From: Phymatolithon calcareum
Taxonomy: Eukaryota; Rhodophyta; Florideophyceae; Hapalidiales
Direction: 5' to 3'
DNA length: 64,000 bases
Assembly: GCA_977006965.1 (NCBI GenBank)
Contig: OZ345377.1
Coordinates: forward strand, 1,426,001 to 1,490,000
Shown one piece after another: positions 1-11,248 of this stretch. Below the pieces are notes generated by a model that was given only the letters and a program-made list of their open reading frames with translations, ran no database searches and had not been told where the DNA came from. A program made the position numbers and the translations under genes. Positions within the stretch are counted from its first letter, which is position 1; every line of letters begins with the position of its first letter.

Positions 1-3000
1 GAGCGTTAGGAACTCTCATATGATCTTATTTTTCATTGTTTATCCACGGTTAGGACAGAAACCATCGATGTTTGGCGGCTGAGTGCATGTGCTTCAGTGA
101 CCTCGTTTGGGGGTATAGGTGCGGGACAGAAATACTGGTCATCTGCTTGTACTGCTCCTGCTGCAGGAACCTTGAGCCTAAAGTAAAGGAGAGAGAGGGA
201 AGAGCGCCACAAGAAAAGCAATGCGAATGCTGCGGCCACAAGATGTGGCGCGAGACCAGATGGCGTTCTGCTGTTGCGTCATCATCATAAGAGTCGACGG
301 GCTCGTTTCGGAGAATATATTTTTGCTTTAAGTGGCCCGATCAGTTGTATCGGACAGAAGTTACCAGAAGCAATCACTGTTCGTACCTCGTGTCGTTGAG
401 AGAATCGCGGTCTTGTTGAAACCCATATGCTCTCTCTCGCGATGCGAGCGCCATCCCCTGCTGCTCAGCTTCAAAGCGGCAGAGGGAGTGCAAGAAAATT
501 TGCAGCAAGGTTCCTGGATTCCTCTGATGGACAGGCGACCGGGAATATAGAAGGATATCAGAATGCGTGACGACGCCATCACAGAGCACAGGAGCTCTGC
601 ACGGCTGATACACAGAGGTAGCACATGATGTGCTGCGCAAGGCAACGCCCAATCGGGGTCGCGCTTTCTCCCTCTCGTGCCTGGCTCCGCGATGTTCTTT
701 GCGCACGATACTGCGGGAATTGGCGTGGAGAGATAGTCGGCGTGGATGGCCTTGTGTGGTGCTAGCAGTCTTTGGCTACATTACAATTGAGTATGAGGAA
801 AGATGAAGGTCATTGGGTGAGGTGATAACATCGCAAGGATGCGGATTTGACAAAATGAGTACCTTTCTCCTCCTTTTTTCAAATCGGCAAGGAATCATTT
901 CTTTCCAGCGGGGTGTAACAGCACTGTGGCACCATGGATCTCTTACATTTCCTCAAAATGGTGGTCACGGCGAAGAAGATAAAAAGTAGAGTAAAAGTAT
1001 ACAGTAGTGGTGGACCAAGAAATTTTGCTGCTTAGCTTTCGTCGACCAGGTAGCATCACCAAATGAAGGTTTGAGACGAGACGCAGAAGTGAGTGGATGG
1101 CGATTATCCATATAATTATGAATGAAGCAGCAAGTTATACTGTACATTGTGGGCGGCATAATCATGTGTATTCGGATATTTACGCGACAGAACCGGAGCA
1201 TGATTTTCGTCACCCTTCTTGCTTGTGCAAGTACGTTTCCTTCTTGTTGGGTTCCTGCAGTACGCATGGATGACACAGCAAGGCGAGAGAGTGTCAGGTC
1301 AGTCACTCTCAGTTGGAAGGCGAATTATCCGGGAAGCGTTGATGGAAGTTTCCATAAAGGTGATCGGTTTGTCCGCTTGGGGCTGCAGTGTTTGCGACAT
1401 ACTGTAAAAGCGCAAAGCAGGTGCCACCGGTGGTTGGTGCAGTGAATATCTCGAGTGTTTAAGTTGATAGAAAGCATTGGTTTTGGTTGATTTAATGGTG
1501 TGAACGGAAACGAAGCGAAGCGAAACGAAACGAGGAAGGTCGCAAATTGAACGGACACGTGTGCAGGTCGAGGAAGGGTGCTTACAGACGACATTGGAAA
1601 ACGTGGTGGTGAATTTGTGGTGGAAGCGTGGAAAATGTGAATGTTCGAGTACATGCACGGCGCTTCTTCGGGCGGGGAACAAAGTTTGTTGCACGTTTCA
1701 TAAATTGCAGTGCAGAGCGAGGATTTCGGAAATAATGCAGTGACATGTGCACGAGAGTATGATACTGGCCAGGACGGTGTACTGTACAGCGTACAAGGCT
1801 GTAAAGGTGATTTGCTTTCACGCCCGATGGGGGGGAGGCGGGCGGCACTGTACAGTTGTGTAACCTTTAGCGATACCCGTATAAGCTGCGTTTTATTCGC
1901 CCACACGCGCAAAGAGGAGTTCTGTGTGCAAAGCGGACAACGACAGCGTCACGGCGCGGCATTTAATTTGGAAGGCATGCAAAATTGTGATGCCATAACA
2001 CAATTTAGCGCCGTCTTTTTGAGCAAGTGCTCAAAGGGCGCCAGTACGACATGGCGTATGATTCTGCAACAGATCAGTTCGGCCGCTTGGATTTCTCCAG
2101 CACGCCACAGTTTCAGCCCGTTTTTGAAGCAAGCAGAGTGTGACTCAAATGAATTGGCAAACGAAGACCAACTCAGTTTCGCTCCCAGTGTTGAATGCCC
2201 CCGTCGTTCTGGAGAACGTGGAAGAGTGTTTGAACTGTCGTGCGGGACACACACACGTAGCGTAAATTGCCTTGTTTCTACTGTACTGTGTCATACTGTA
2301 CTCTACTGTGTAGTCTTGTACAGTATTGAAACAGTTGAGTATCAGGACGCTTGCAAATAATTACTCAGCGTCGCTATCGTACAGCGAGAGAGAGAGCGAG
2401 CGAGCGAACGAAGGAGCGAGCACTCCTGCCAGCTTCATTCATATTGCATGCACGCAGTTGATATACTCTACTGTACTGTACAGTACTTGCTCATGTCACG
2501 GTTGCAACATATTCATACAGCGAGCTCCAGGGCAGCTTGCTGAATTCAAGGGGGTCGCTGCCAGGCTCGCACCTGCGCGCGCACAGCACTGTGCTGTACA
2601 GTAAGTACAGTAGGACAGGCGGTGAGGCGTGGATGCCGCCCCGTACTACCGCGCTACACATACACATACAGTAGCGTACAGTACAGTCCAGGCAAGAAGC
2701 AGCCTGGCGAGTAGCAATTCTGATCATGCCGGCCGGCGGTCGGCAACAGCGCGCGTGCGTGCGTGCGTGCATGTGTGCGTGCGTGCGTGCGTGCGTAAGT
2801 TTAGCAAACTTTCTTTTTCTCCATGCAATTTTCCCCCTCACTTTCCTGTACAGTATTGTACAGTATGTATGAGAATAATGGCGACAATGAGGTGTGCCAT
2901 GCCAAATTTGGCTTTCCCCCCAAACCCTCGCTGCTGACTGAGTGCGTTACAGCCTATGACGATGTTCATCATATGCATTCTACAGAGTCCATCAGCTTAT

Positions 3001-3934
3001 CGATCACCAATTTCGTGATATATCACCGTCTAATAGAACATTTTATTGAAAGTGGAAAATAGAAGCGCCGTCATCAACAACCACGATGAATCGAAACAAA
3101 ACACCAGGATCGACACTTAACGAATTCACAAAGAACGAAGCGGTGGTGAGTGAATCGAACTGCGGCTCTCACGAAGCTGGGCGAGGAATGAAACGAAACC
3201 AATTTGAGAACGTTGCGGAGCGAATATCTCTAAATAGAGCTCAACTGCTAACCGATACACAATGATCGAAACTGGTGAACTGAAAACAGGGAACCGAAAC
3301 ATTGCATTCCGTAGGGTTCCCGTTAAAAAGGATTTGAAAGCCAAGCGGAACTGGGGGAAGAGGAAATAAGTGAATCGAACTGGCTGGTGAGAATCGGTCG
3401 CCAGTTACAATAAGTGGTCAGTGAAGTGAAAAGGCGAACGAAAAAGAACGAAATGAACAGGAAAATTATATTATAAAGATTTATGGCAATCTGAATCGAA
3501 ACCGTTCATCACTTAAAACGTCGAATCAAAATAGTCCAAACGATGCATTTCGAATTGCATAACAAATATCACTCGCATCAAAAGTTGTGATCTCCATCCC
3601 CCATAACGTTACAGCCACGTCTGCACACTCTGTTTGAAAGAAAGAAACACCACGCATTCAAGACTGACAGGGAAGAAGAGGCTGTGCCACAAATAATTCT
3701 GCGGCACGCATAGCCTCGTCTCGCAATGGACGGACCATTCAGTTAATAAAATTATGGCATAATGTTGAGCTATCACATTTATTTGTGTACTGTACTGTGC
3801 AGTACTGTACACTTTATATATGTATACTCGACAGAAAGAACAATACAATACTACAAATACGAATAACTTTAGTTTCTTCAATTGAGGGAATGCGATGGAC
3901 ATTTTTGCATAAAACAGTGCAATCGAATGCACTT
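1..3934. other. intergenic, no supported gene
   Basis: I see no protein-coding gene here on either strand: the open frames are short, share no motif I recognise, and overlap one another. What it does hold is low-complexity sequence: a run of GAAGC/GAAAC units near 1505-1534, a GCGT microsatellite at 2750-2797, and a stretch from about 3080 to 3500 in which words such as GAATCGAAA and GAACGAAA recur irregularly. Copies of the ACTGTAC word lie at roughly 1779, 1846, 2283, 2472, 2590, 2675, 2847 and 3789. The stretch is the upstream flank of the zinc-finger gene that starts at 4257. Confidence 0.6.
2750..2797. repeat. GCGT/GTGC microsatellite
   Basis: A tetranucleotide tract of GCGT units with one interrupting CATG/TGTG segment. 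It lies in the upstream intergenic region and has no coding frame support. Confidence 0.9.
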
Positions 3935-3956
3935 GAATGAATGCATGCATTCATTC
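3935..3956. repeat. 22-bp perfect palindrome upstream of the zinc-finger gene
   Basis: The sequence reads GAATGAATGCA followed by its exact reverse complement. It lies about 300 bp before the start codon at 4257. It might be a dimeric binding site, but nothing else supports a function. Confidence 0.6.
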
Positions 3957-4256
3957 GACAGATTGAATGAACATTGAATGTGCCTCCAATCCAACATCTG
4001 CTGCTGCTGTTGCTCATACAGACGCATGCAATGGCATCGATCGATCGCTGCCGGTACGTGCCGCGCCAAAACGAGCGCCGTGCCTCGAAGTAAGCGACGC
4101 TAAAAATATCGCGCGCCGTGCCGCGATCTGCGCTCGCACGTCACGCTGCTAAACAATTCGCCACCCGACAAAACAACGACGAATCGTGTGTTCCCATCCC
4201 TTGCCAACACACCTGCCTGCTGCCTGCACGTCCCGTCGCCACCGCGTCCGCCCGCC

Positions 4257-5924
4257 ATGCACAATGAGGACACTCCGTCCTCCGCCTCTGCCGCTCGTCC
4301 GCAACCTCCGAAATCATCATCAACTCCCCCCTCCTCGCAACCGCGTTCGCTACCGGCCGCCGATGTCCTCGCCGCGCGTCCGGCTCCGCTGCATCCGACA
4401 CAGACACCGTTGGAATGGCCGGAATCGCAAAGACGCATGTCGTATCCGGGACCGTCTACAACCACCACCACCGCCGCTCCATCCACCGTTGAGAGGCCGC
4501 GAAGACCGCTGAGTATGCATGGTGGACCGTCGCAAAGACGAGATCCATTCCGTCTGCCGCAGATGCAACCGCAACCACCACAGCCGCCGCGCCCGCAACC
4601 CGTCGATCTCCCGACATATCATCCGCCGTGGCCGGCGGAGCAGGGGCGCGCTCTGCCGCCCGTGTCAGAACTGGTGCGCGAGGGAATGCAGTTTTCGCAG
4701 GATGAACCGAGACTTATTGCGCCTACCGTACCCGGAGCTCATCGTATGTGGTACGGGGCTGTTGGGTATGAAGCACCACCACCGTCAGGTGCGGAAACTC
4801 AGCAGCAGCCACAGCAACAACAACAGCAGCAGGTGGAACGACAGGAACCGCAGAGGTTATTCCCACTATTTCGAGGTCCTCCTCCGCAGACGATTGCTCC
4901 TATGCCACCGCTACCCATCACTCGCGCTCCCCCCACGCCTCCGTCGCACCCGCCACAGGAACCGATGCTACCGCCGCGACCGCTCATCTTCCCGCAACGA
5001 CGGGGACAGGGACGGCAGGGAGTCACCATTCCGCGAGGGGAGGGTGGGGTGAGGAAGCGTGTGTTGCAACATGCGTGCCATTTGTGTTCTTATCGTGCAC
5101 ATCAGAGTTCTGATCTCAAAGTAAGTTGCTATATCCTTCACATTATAACAAAAGAATTTCAATCTAGACCCGTTTTATAGACATGCTGACATATCCTACC
5201 TTCTGCTCTGTCCTATACTGTCCTGGCTGTCGTGTTCGATTCGTAGCGGCACTTGGCGACACATCAGAATTTGCGTCCCTTTCGATGTCCGTCGTGTGAG
5301 CTCAGGTTTCGACAAAAGGCGCACTTGAATGCCCATCAGCTGGCCATTCATAGCAAGCTCAAACCGCATAAATGCGACGTTTGCAAGCGAACGTTTGCAG
5401 CAAGATCCTCGCTTAAACGTCATGTCACTTATGTGCATAACAGGAATCCGCCGTATATTTGTCCAAACTGCCCGGCTCAATTTCAACGCGTTTTTGACCG
5501 CAATAGACATCAGGCCGCTGTGCATGGTGATGCGGCCCCGCCGACGCCTGGTGGACCTTCTCAAATGCAGCTGCAGCAACAACAGCAGCAAGCACTTCAG
5601 ATACAGCACCAACAACAAATTCAACAACAGGCTATGCGTCAGACCGATCCGCGCTTTGCATTCGAGGCACATCCACAACAGCATGCACGACATCACCCAC
5701 GACAACAACAACAACCGCAGCAGCAAGTGCAACGCCCATCACAGGTGCAGCGATTGCAACAGTTGCACCTCCCTCAACAGTTCATGCAACTACAATTACG
5801 CCCTCCCGAACAACCTCGTGCCTCGTCAGGCATGCCTCCGTCGACATCGCCGCAACGGGACCCTCTGCCACCGCCACCCCCAGCACCTCCACCACCTCCT
5901 CGTCCAGAGGGGAGCAATGGATAG
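4257..5924 (+). CDS. four-finger C2H2 zinc-finger protein with Gln/Pro-rich arms (two exons)
   Basis: Probable sequence-specific DNA-binding nuclear protein. The coding sequence joins 4257-5120 and 5247-5924, giving 513 residues. The start is the first ATG after a stop-free leader; its context CCGCCATGC is favourable. Residues 1-270 are Pro/Ser/Gln-rich and contain a polyglutamine run. Four fingers follow: C274-C277-H290-H294, C302-C305-H318-H323, C331-C334-H347-H352 and C360-C363-H376-H381, all with the C-x2-C-x12-H-x3/4-H spacing. Residues 382-513 are again Gln-rich and end in a polyproline stretch, a composition typical of activation domains. The first finger is only complete after splicing at Lys288|Arg289, which supports the intron. 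The linkers are not the classical TGEKP type. Target genes cannot be inferred. The convergent neighbour is a bHLH gene. Confidence 0.88.
5121..5246 (+). other. GT-AG intron inside the zinc-finger gene
   Basis: The 126-bp intron begins GTAAGT and ends TCGTAG and is phase 0. Removing it joins Lys to Arg-His-Leu-Ala-Thr-His and restores the H-x3-H half of finger 1. Reading through it gives a stop codon about 20 codons later. Confidence 0.9.
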
Positions 5925-6391
5925 TGAGTGATGTCTAGAGCTGCGGAAGAGCGTATGACGGAAGCATTCGAAAGGAATGTTTTTCTGGTCCAAGTATCAA
6001 TTGAACTCCCAACACGCCTACTTTTTCGGACAAGTTTTTCGACCATGCAGCGTTTGCGGGAAAGCTTATGTAGAACTGACTTAGACAGATAGTGTTTACT
6101 GACCTCGTGGTCTGTATTAGATAGTTACAGTAGGAGATAGAAGAGCTTGCTTGGATGGATGGATCCAGCATGGATGATGGCGAACGAACGTAGGCCTAGA
6201 AACGGCAAGAACGATTAACTTTTTCCTCTAATTTACAATCATTTCACCTTCTTGCTTTCTTTCTTTGTTTCTACAACATTCATCTCCCTCTTCCAACATC
6301 GACAGCTGCACAGCAAGCGTGAAAAGTAGACGAAAGAATCATAGAGGGAACGAGCACTCACCAACATCCGGGCGATGCATCATACCAGTGG
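5925..6391. other. intergenic space between convergent genes
   Basis: The 467 bp between the stop codons of the C2H2 and bHLH genes hold both 3' flanks. I see no further gene and no clear polyadenylation signal that can be assigned to either side. Confidence 0.6.
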
Positions 6392-7099
6392 CTACGAGGA
6401 AGATGCAGTGTGCCCAGCATGGTGCTGGCCACAGTGCGAGTAACGCGCGGATAGAACAGTGATGGCATAGTCTAGAATCTGTGCCTTTGACTTTATAACC
6501 ACCCCGGGCGGCGGAGCTGGTAGAGCGGCCAACAATTTGTCCATCTTATCATTCAGTTTGGCACGGGATCGACGTGTGTGAATCTTGTGAAACTCTCGAC
6601 GACGAATGGCACGAACTTCTCGCGGAACCTTTGTGCTCATCAATTTTACAACCTCCTCTTCTTCTTCCTCCTCCTCTTCGTCATTCATGACTATCGAACT
6701 GTTTCCACCTCCTCCCTCACCGTTCAGGACCGTGTCCCTGGCGTGAGAATTGGAAGGGATTGCGGAACGATACAGGAGACAAGGCTTTCGCGAACGAGGA
6801 ATCCGAATTTCAGAAGATGTGATCGGAGAAAGTGCAGCACGAGAAGCAGAAGTATGTGCACTGCGAGACACGGATGTATGTCCTGTCCGTGCAGGATGTG
6901 AATGAGCGAGACGATCGAGCGGATGATGCGACGGGACAAATTGCGGATCTATGGATGAGAGAAGATCGACCATAAGTGTGTCCGACGAGGAGACGGCCGT
7001 TGATCGGGTGGATGAGTTCGGATGCGGCCATTCGGGAGGCGGAGGGGCGGCGGATAGATCCGATGGGACAAGACCGATCTCAGGTAGAAGCCAGTCCAT
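6392..7099 (-). CDS. basic helix-loop-helix transcription factor, atypical basic region
   Basis: A 235-residue protein read without introns. Residues 1-130 are Ser/Pro-rich and unstructured. An acidic run of nine Glu residues (140-148) follows. The bHLH domain is at residues 163-216: basic region RREFHKIHTRRSRAKLND, helix 1 to about 194, a short Pro-rich loop (APPPG), and helix 2 starting VIKSKAQILDYAITVL. In the usual bHLH numbering H171 is position 5 and R179 position 13. Position 9, normally Glu in E-box binders, is Thr175, and position 12 is Ser178. The family normally binds DNA as dimers; the missing Glu predicts altered or lost E-box recognition (inference). The reading frame ends 19 residues after helix 2. 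The last residues could be replaced by splicing, but no intron is needed. Confidence 0.85.
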   Translation of the reverse strand: MDWLLPEIGLVPSDLSAAPPPPEWPHPNSSTRSTAVSSSDTLMVDLLSSIDPQFVPSHHPLDRLAHSHPARTGHTSVSRSAHTSASRAALSPITSSEIRIPRSRKPCLLYRSAIPSNSHARDTVLNGEGGGGNSSIVMNDEEEEEEEEEVVKLMSTKVPREVRAIRRREFHKIHTRRSRAKLNDKMDKLLAALPAPPPGVVIKSKAQILDYAITVLSARYSHCGQHHAGHTASSS

Positions 7100-9170
7100 G
7101 ATGAACCGTCGAAGGTCGGAAGGAGGCGGAGCGCCATTGTGTCGTCAACGGACATTGTGTCTGAAGTACAGTGACTACGACATGGGGCCAGATTATTTGC
7201 AAATGTTTGTCAGAGTATTCGCGGGATGGGGGAGAATTAACTCACACACATATAGAGATGGACGTGCACGATGTGGAAGGAGTGGATCGGGTGAAATTTT
7301 GTCTTACGATGCACGAAGTGACGACGTTGTGGAGACATGCAAGATGCGAGGTAACTTCGAACAGTGCGCACAATGGCTTGAATTTATCAATCACACGATA
7401 ACGCGAGTGAGAGGGATGAAAACACCCCTGTCGGCAATGCACCTCGTGGGATCGAAAAAATTTTCCATTCAAACAGGGTTGGTTTCCAGACAGATATCCA
7501 CGAACATCGCGCACGCACACTCGGAAATAATTCTCGCAATCGAATTTGGCGCAAAGTGCGGAAGGTCGGCTGGCTGGCTGGCTGGGCACACGGCGTGGCG
7601 TGGCGGAGAAGGGCGGGAAGAATGTCGAGAAAGAAGATCTCGAAAGAGGCGAGATGCGTGGGGCGCCCAGAAATTAACGTTTTTGGGGACGTTCATTTGC
7701 CGCCAATCACGCACGCGTGACACACCTTCCGTGACAGGATAGTGTATTTTGCAAAAGCCAACCAACGATTCAAATTCATCCGTTTCCCGCCACACACGGC
7801 GCCTTCATATCATACAATCCGTCTGTTTGACATGACACGTACTTCGAAGCAAGCATGCAAGCGCCGCCCGCCCGTTTTCCCGCCCGTACTTACTGCCGTC
7901 GATTTGCGTCCGGAGCGGCTCGAAACGGCCGCGGCAGATCACGGCTTACGGCTTACAGGTATAAGGTTGGAGCGGTGTCGAGCGCGTAAAGTACTGTAGG
8001 CACTGTCGGACACCGCCGCTCATACATACGTTTGGCGCGAAAGGACGGTGAACGATGAAGGCTCTAACATGCTTGCACGCGAAAGAAGGATTGGCACTGT
8101 AATGGGAAGAATTTAAGGATGCAAGATGCTTCAGAACGGTGTACAGTACATTGTTGTGTTTCGGAACGTTTGATGGGGACCGTCATCTGAAGTGCTTCGA
8201 TTGGATTGGGTCGATTAAGTGGCAGATGCATCAAGCCGTTGGTTGCTTTGTTTTCCCTGCTGCATTTTTAGACGTTTTCTACTGTACGTTGAATGAATGA
8301 TTTGCTTCAGCAGCCTTTGTTGCATTGCTCATGAAGGTACAGTACAGTAGTGAACTATTTTGCTGCGGTGCACACAAGTACTGTAGAGAGTGGCAGCAGT
8401 CTTTCCGTCCATTGCAACTCATCGGGCCATAGACAGCGCACTAGTTCGAGCTGCAATGTGTGGAAATTGCTTCATCACAGAGCTCAGTGATGAGAAGTAA
8501 ATTAGTAGATCCGAGGGACGGCGCAGTGGCTTGTCCCTTTTATCGCCTGCCTAATGTTTACTGTCCCTTGCTGCTGTACTGTAGTGCTATTCTATGTTGC
8601 GAATGAGGTGCTGAGTTCAGGGGGTATAACTCGTTTTCTGCCCACATTCGCAGATGCAAGACTTGTGAAATTGGCTTCATATTATGTCCCTATCCAGTGG
8701 CTTGAAGCTCCGCTTCCGTTGGCTGTACTACAACCAAGTCTATATTTAGACACATTCTCTCGTCTGCTCCGCCGGGCCTTGAGGTCCATTATACGACGCC
8801 GTGTCTTGCTTCCCGCAGCCGCTTGCTTGCACTCCAGTTGCAAACGGGAATTTTCAAACTGAGAGCTGAGTGTTAAATACTGTATAATCCATAAGAGGAA
8901 TCGAGACTGATTGTGCTGGAGACAAAACGCGCAAAAAGGAGAGGATCTTCCATGTTTTTACTTAAAGAGCTCACAAATCCTTACCTCAGGAGCAACAGCA
9001 AAGAGCGGAGTGCCGTACTATACCGCACGTCCTGTGTCACAACGACATTATAAATTAGATTTCCCGAAATTCTAATTCTACACTCCGCCGCTAAGTCTCC
9101 AAGGCGTAATACATTGCACAAACGAGAGGCACAAGATGTCGATGAGTTCATGACGTAAGCAAAGGTAAAC
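7100..9170. other. 5' flank of the bHLH gene, no supported gene
   Basis: No convincing protein is encoded. A 263-residue open frame on the + strand (6951-7742) is antisense to the bHLH gene and looks like a mirror frame. A GGCT tandem run is at 7567-7583. ACTGTAC words are frequent from 7990 to 8880. Confidence 0.5.
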
Positions 9171-11248
9171 GTTGGCACAACTGCATGTATTTCGATCGCC
9201 CGTCAACAGTTGTTGGACCGGCCATCCTATACTGGCACTAAACATACTCTTTGGGAAACACTACGTCGCAATGATGGACTCTGCCGAGACGTTGCTCCAA
9301 AACGATGACAACATCATTGACCTTAGCAAAAAATGCCCCCAAATCGAACTAAAATTTGGACAAGGTCAACCAATCGAACAATAGTGGTAGGATCCCTACA
9401 CGTGATATTTCTAATCCACGTCGTCGAGTACCGTGGAAAGGAACCCAAACAACCGCATTCGATAACGCCATTTGGATAAGGTACCAAAACTTGTCCTAAT
9501 ATATTTGTACCACAGCCAAAAGTGTCCGAGCACCATAGTGAGAGATTTGGTACTTGTACATCTTGAAAGGCTTGGAATGAAGCACCGCAGACAGGATTTG
9601 TCCCAGCACGTGAACACCTCTTTGTTGGCACTGCAAGTTTTGCAGAGTTGGTTTCAGTAAAAGAGTGTGCCCAGATGCCAGGCTGATAAATAAACGAAAA
9701 AAATGGCGAGGTTTGACTCGCAGGTCACAGAAAAAGTTTATCGCCATCCCACTGAGCAACAAATGTATAATTAGTTAGGCTCTTTCTTTCTTTGCCTTGT
9801 CCTTAAACGAATCCCATCGGTGTGGTGTCTTGTCTTGTTCCAAGCAAGGAGGAACTGAAAGGCTTCAGATGGCGTCCTTACGACATACAGCCGTTAAGAC
9901 AGCTGAAGAATATACACGACAAAGAAGACAGCACTCTTCTGGTCATCCTGTAAGCGCCTCGATGGTCCGCAAATCTGTATGTGTACTACGTCAATAGACA
10001 AGAGCTGTTTTCCCCGTCACATCGTGACATTGCGTGAGCTTGGTAAAATTCAATATGGCTGAGAGAGAACCACGTTTTCGAAATAAAAATTGGTTCCCTC
10101 AAGGAGAGGGAACAACATCCTTTCAATCTACAGTATTTTCCATGACATTACACTCTATTTTAAGAGTACGATACCTTTCCGCAAGAATTGCCTGTTGTAC
10201 GCAACTGAATTGAATGGAGCTTCCAATACAGTTGCTAAGATTGGCACATGATTAGTGCGCTGGCTCACCTGTTGTTGGATAGCGTAATTTGAAGCTTTTG
10301 TTGTAGTCCCCGGTTCCCCTTTGTTACGGTAAACTGGCAGCTATTCCACCTTCCCTGGGCGTTCCCTCTTACTATCAGGTTCTTGCTCAGGGGTCTCGGC
10401 CAGTGGTCTGTAAGCCTGTCTATTGCTGTCAGCTCGTCTGGTGTCCAGAGGGGCTTCAGAAGGGTCTTACTCATCAAACACATCCGTTGTGACCCCTCAG
10501 CTCCACTACCAGGCCTGCGTATCCGGTGGACCTCCCGATAAACCGAAGCATGCCACCCGTTCGGTGACCCTTGCTTCTGACACTGAGGACCGGGCTTTCC
10601 CCGCACCAGTCGCTGATCGCTATGCGCCGCTTTCCTACGTTTTCCGTTTCTCGAGCTCTCCGCACCTCTGCAAGATCTTAAGGGGTTACCCTATTTCTCT
10701 AGAGGACAGAAATTGTGTACGGTGTCGAGGTGTTGTGTCGCCATCCAGAGTTCGTCTAAGAAAAGGTCCCCCTTCGTGTTCCTGACTCTCATACGTAGCC
10801 GCTTTGGCAAATTTGCCAGTTGGAGGCCTCACCGTGCCTTGGCTGTGGGCATTCCGACGACAGTGCAGAAAGGTTCACTGGTTCTTGCTGATGATCTCCT
10901 GACCAGGCACAATATGATCGCACTCTCGAGGGCCCCGTGACGCTTGGGCAGAGCAGGAATGTTGAGGCTCTGTTTTAGCCGCATTCTGCCACTGGGCGGA
11001 GGAACTTTTTGTACAGCCTCATACCACTTCGTGGATTCACACCCCCACTGTTGCAACCGATGCTCACGGAACGGCCTCCAAGCTGCACCGGCTCTCTTAA
11101 TGGACATTCCCCTTCGGATTCCTTCGCCCGTGATTCAACTCCCAGGCACGTAGCGTTATTATCGATGTCCAGAGGCCTCCCCGCGAGACATAATGTGAGC
11201 TCTTGGCGGGGGCGATGGAAATGCAGCACAACCAGCGGATATCGAAAT
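9171..11248. other. unassigned decayed sequence
   Basis: Short open frames on both strands show no motif that I can name. Composition becomes more GC-rich from about 10260. Because the next recognisable item is the C-terminal half of a LINE, this stretch may hold its degraded upstream part, but I could not identify reverse-transcriptase motifs. Confidence 0.35.

Larger units (their letters stand above)
1778..8890. promoter_or_regulatory. cluster of dispersed ACTGTAC / GTACAGT words
   Basis: The palindromic core CTGTACAG, or its halves TACTGTAC and GTACAGTA, recurs many times in the non-coding DNA around the zinc-finger and bHLH genes. Clear examples are near 2472 (TACTGTACTGTACAGTACT), 2590, 2675, 2851, 3789-3811, 7990, 8142, 8281, 8338, 8380, 8576 and 8880. 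Outside this region I noticed only isolated cases (about 10133, 15213, 33233, 49560, 59412). The copies lie in non-coding sequence and are not tandem. They could be a transcription-factor site or a sequence simply favoured in gene-rich DNA; the regulatory reading is inference. Confidence 0.4.

Noticed and set aside
4519-5052. Arg/His/Asn-rich frame overlapping the zinc-finger gene
   Set aside because: It is the +1 reading of CAG/CCG-rich sequence; the Pro/Gln frame continues into the zinc fingers through the intron.
6505-6530. tRNA-like string (AGCTGGTAGAGCGG)
   Set aside because: It lies within the bHLH coding sequence and no cloverleaf or TTCGAATCC arm is nearby.
6951-7742. 263-residue open frame on the plus strand
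   Set aside because: It overlaps the bHLH gene antisense and has Gly/Arg-rich composition with no motif; the bHLH frame explains the conservation-like codon pattern better.
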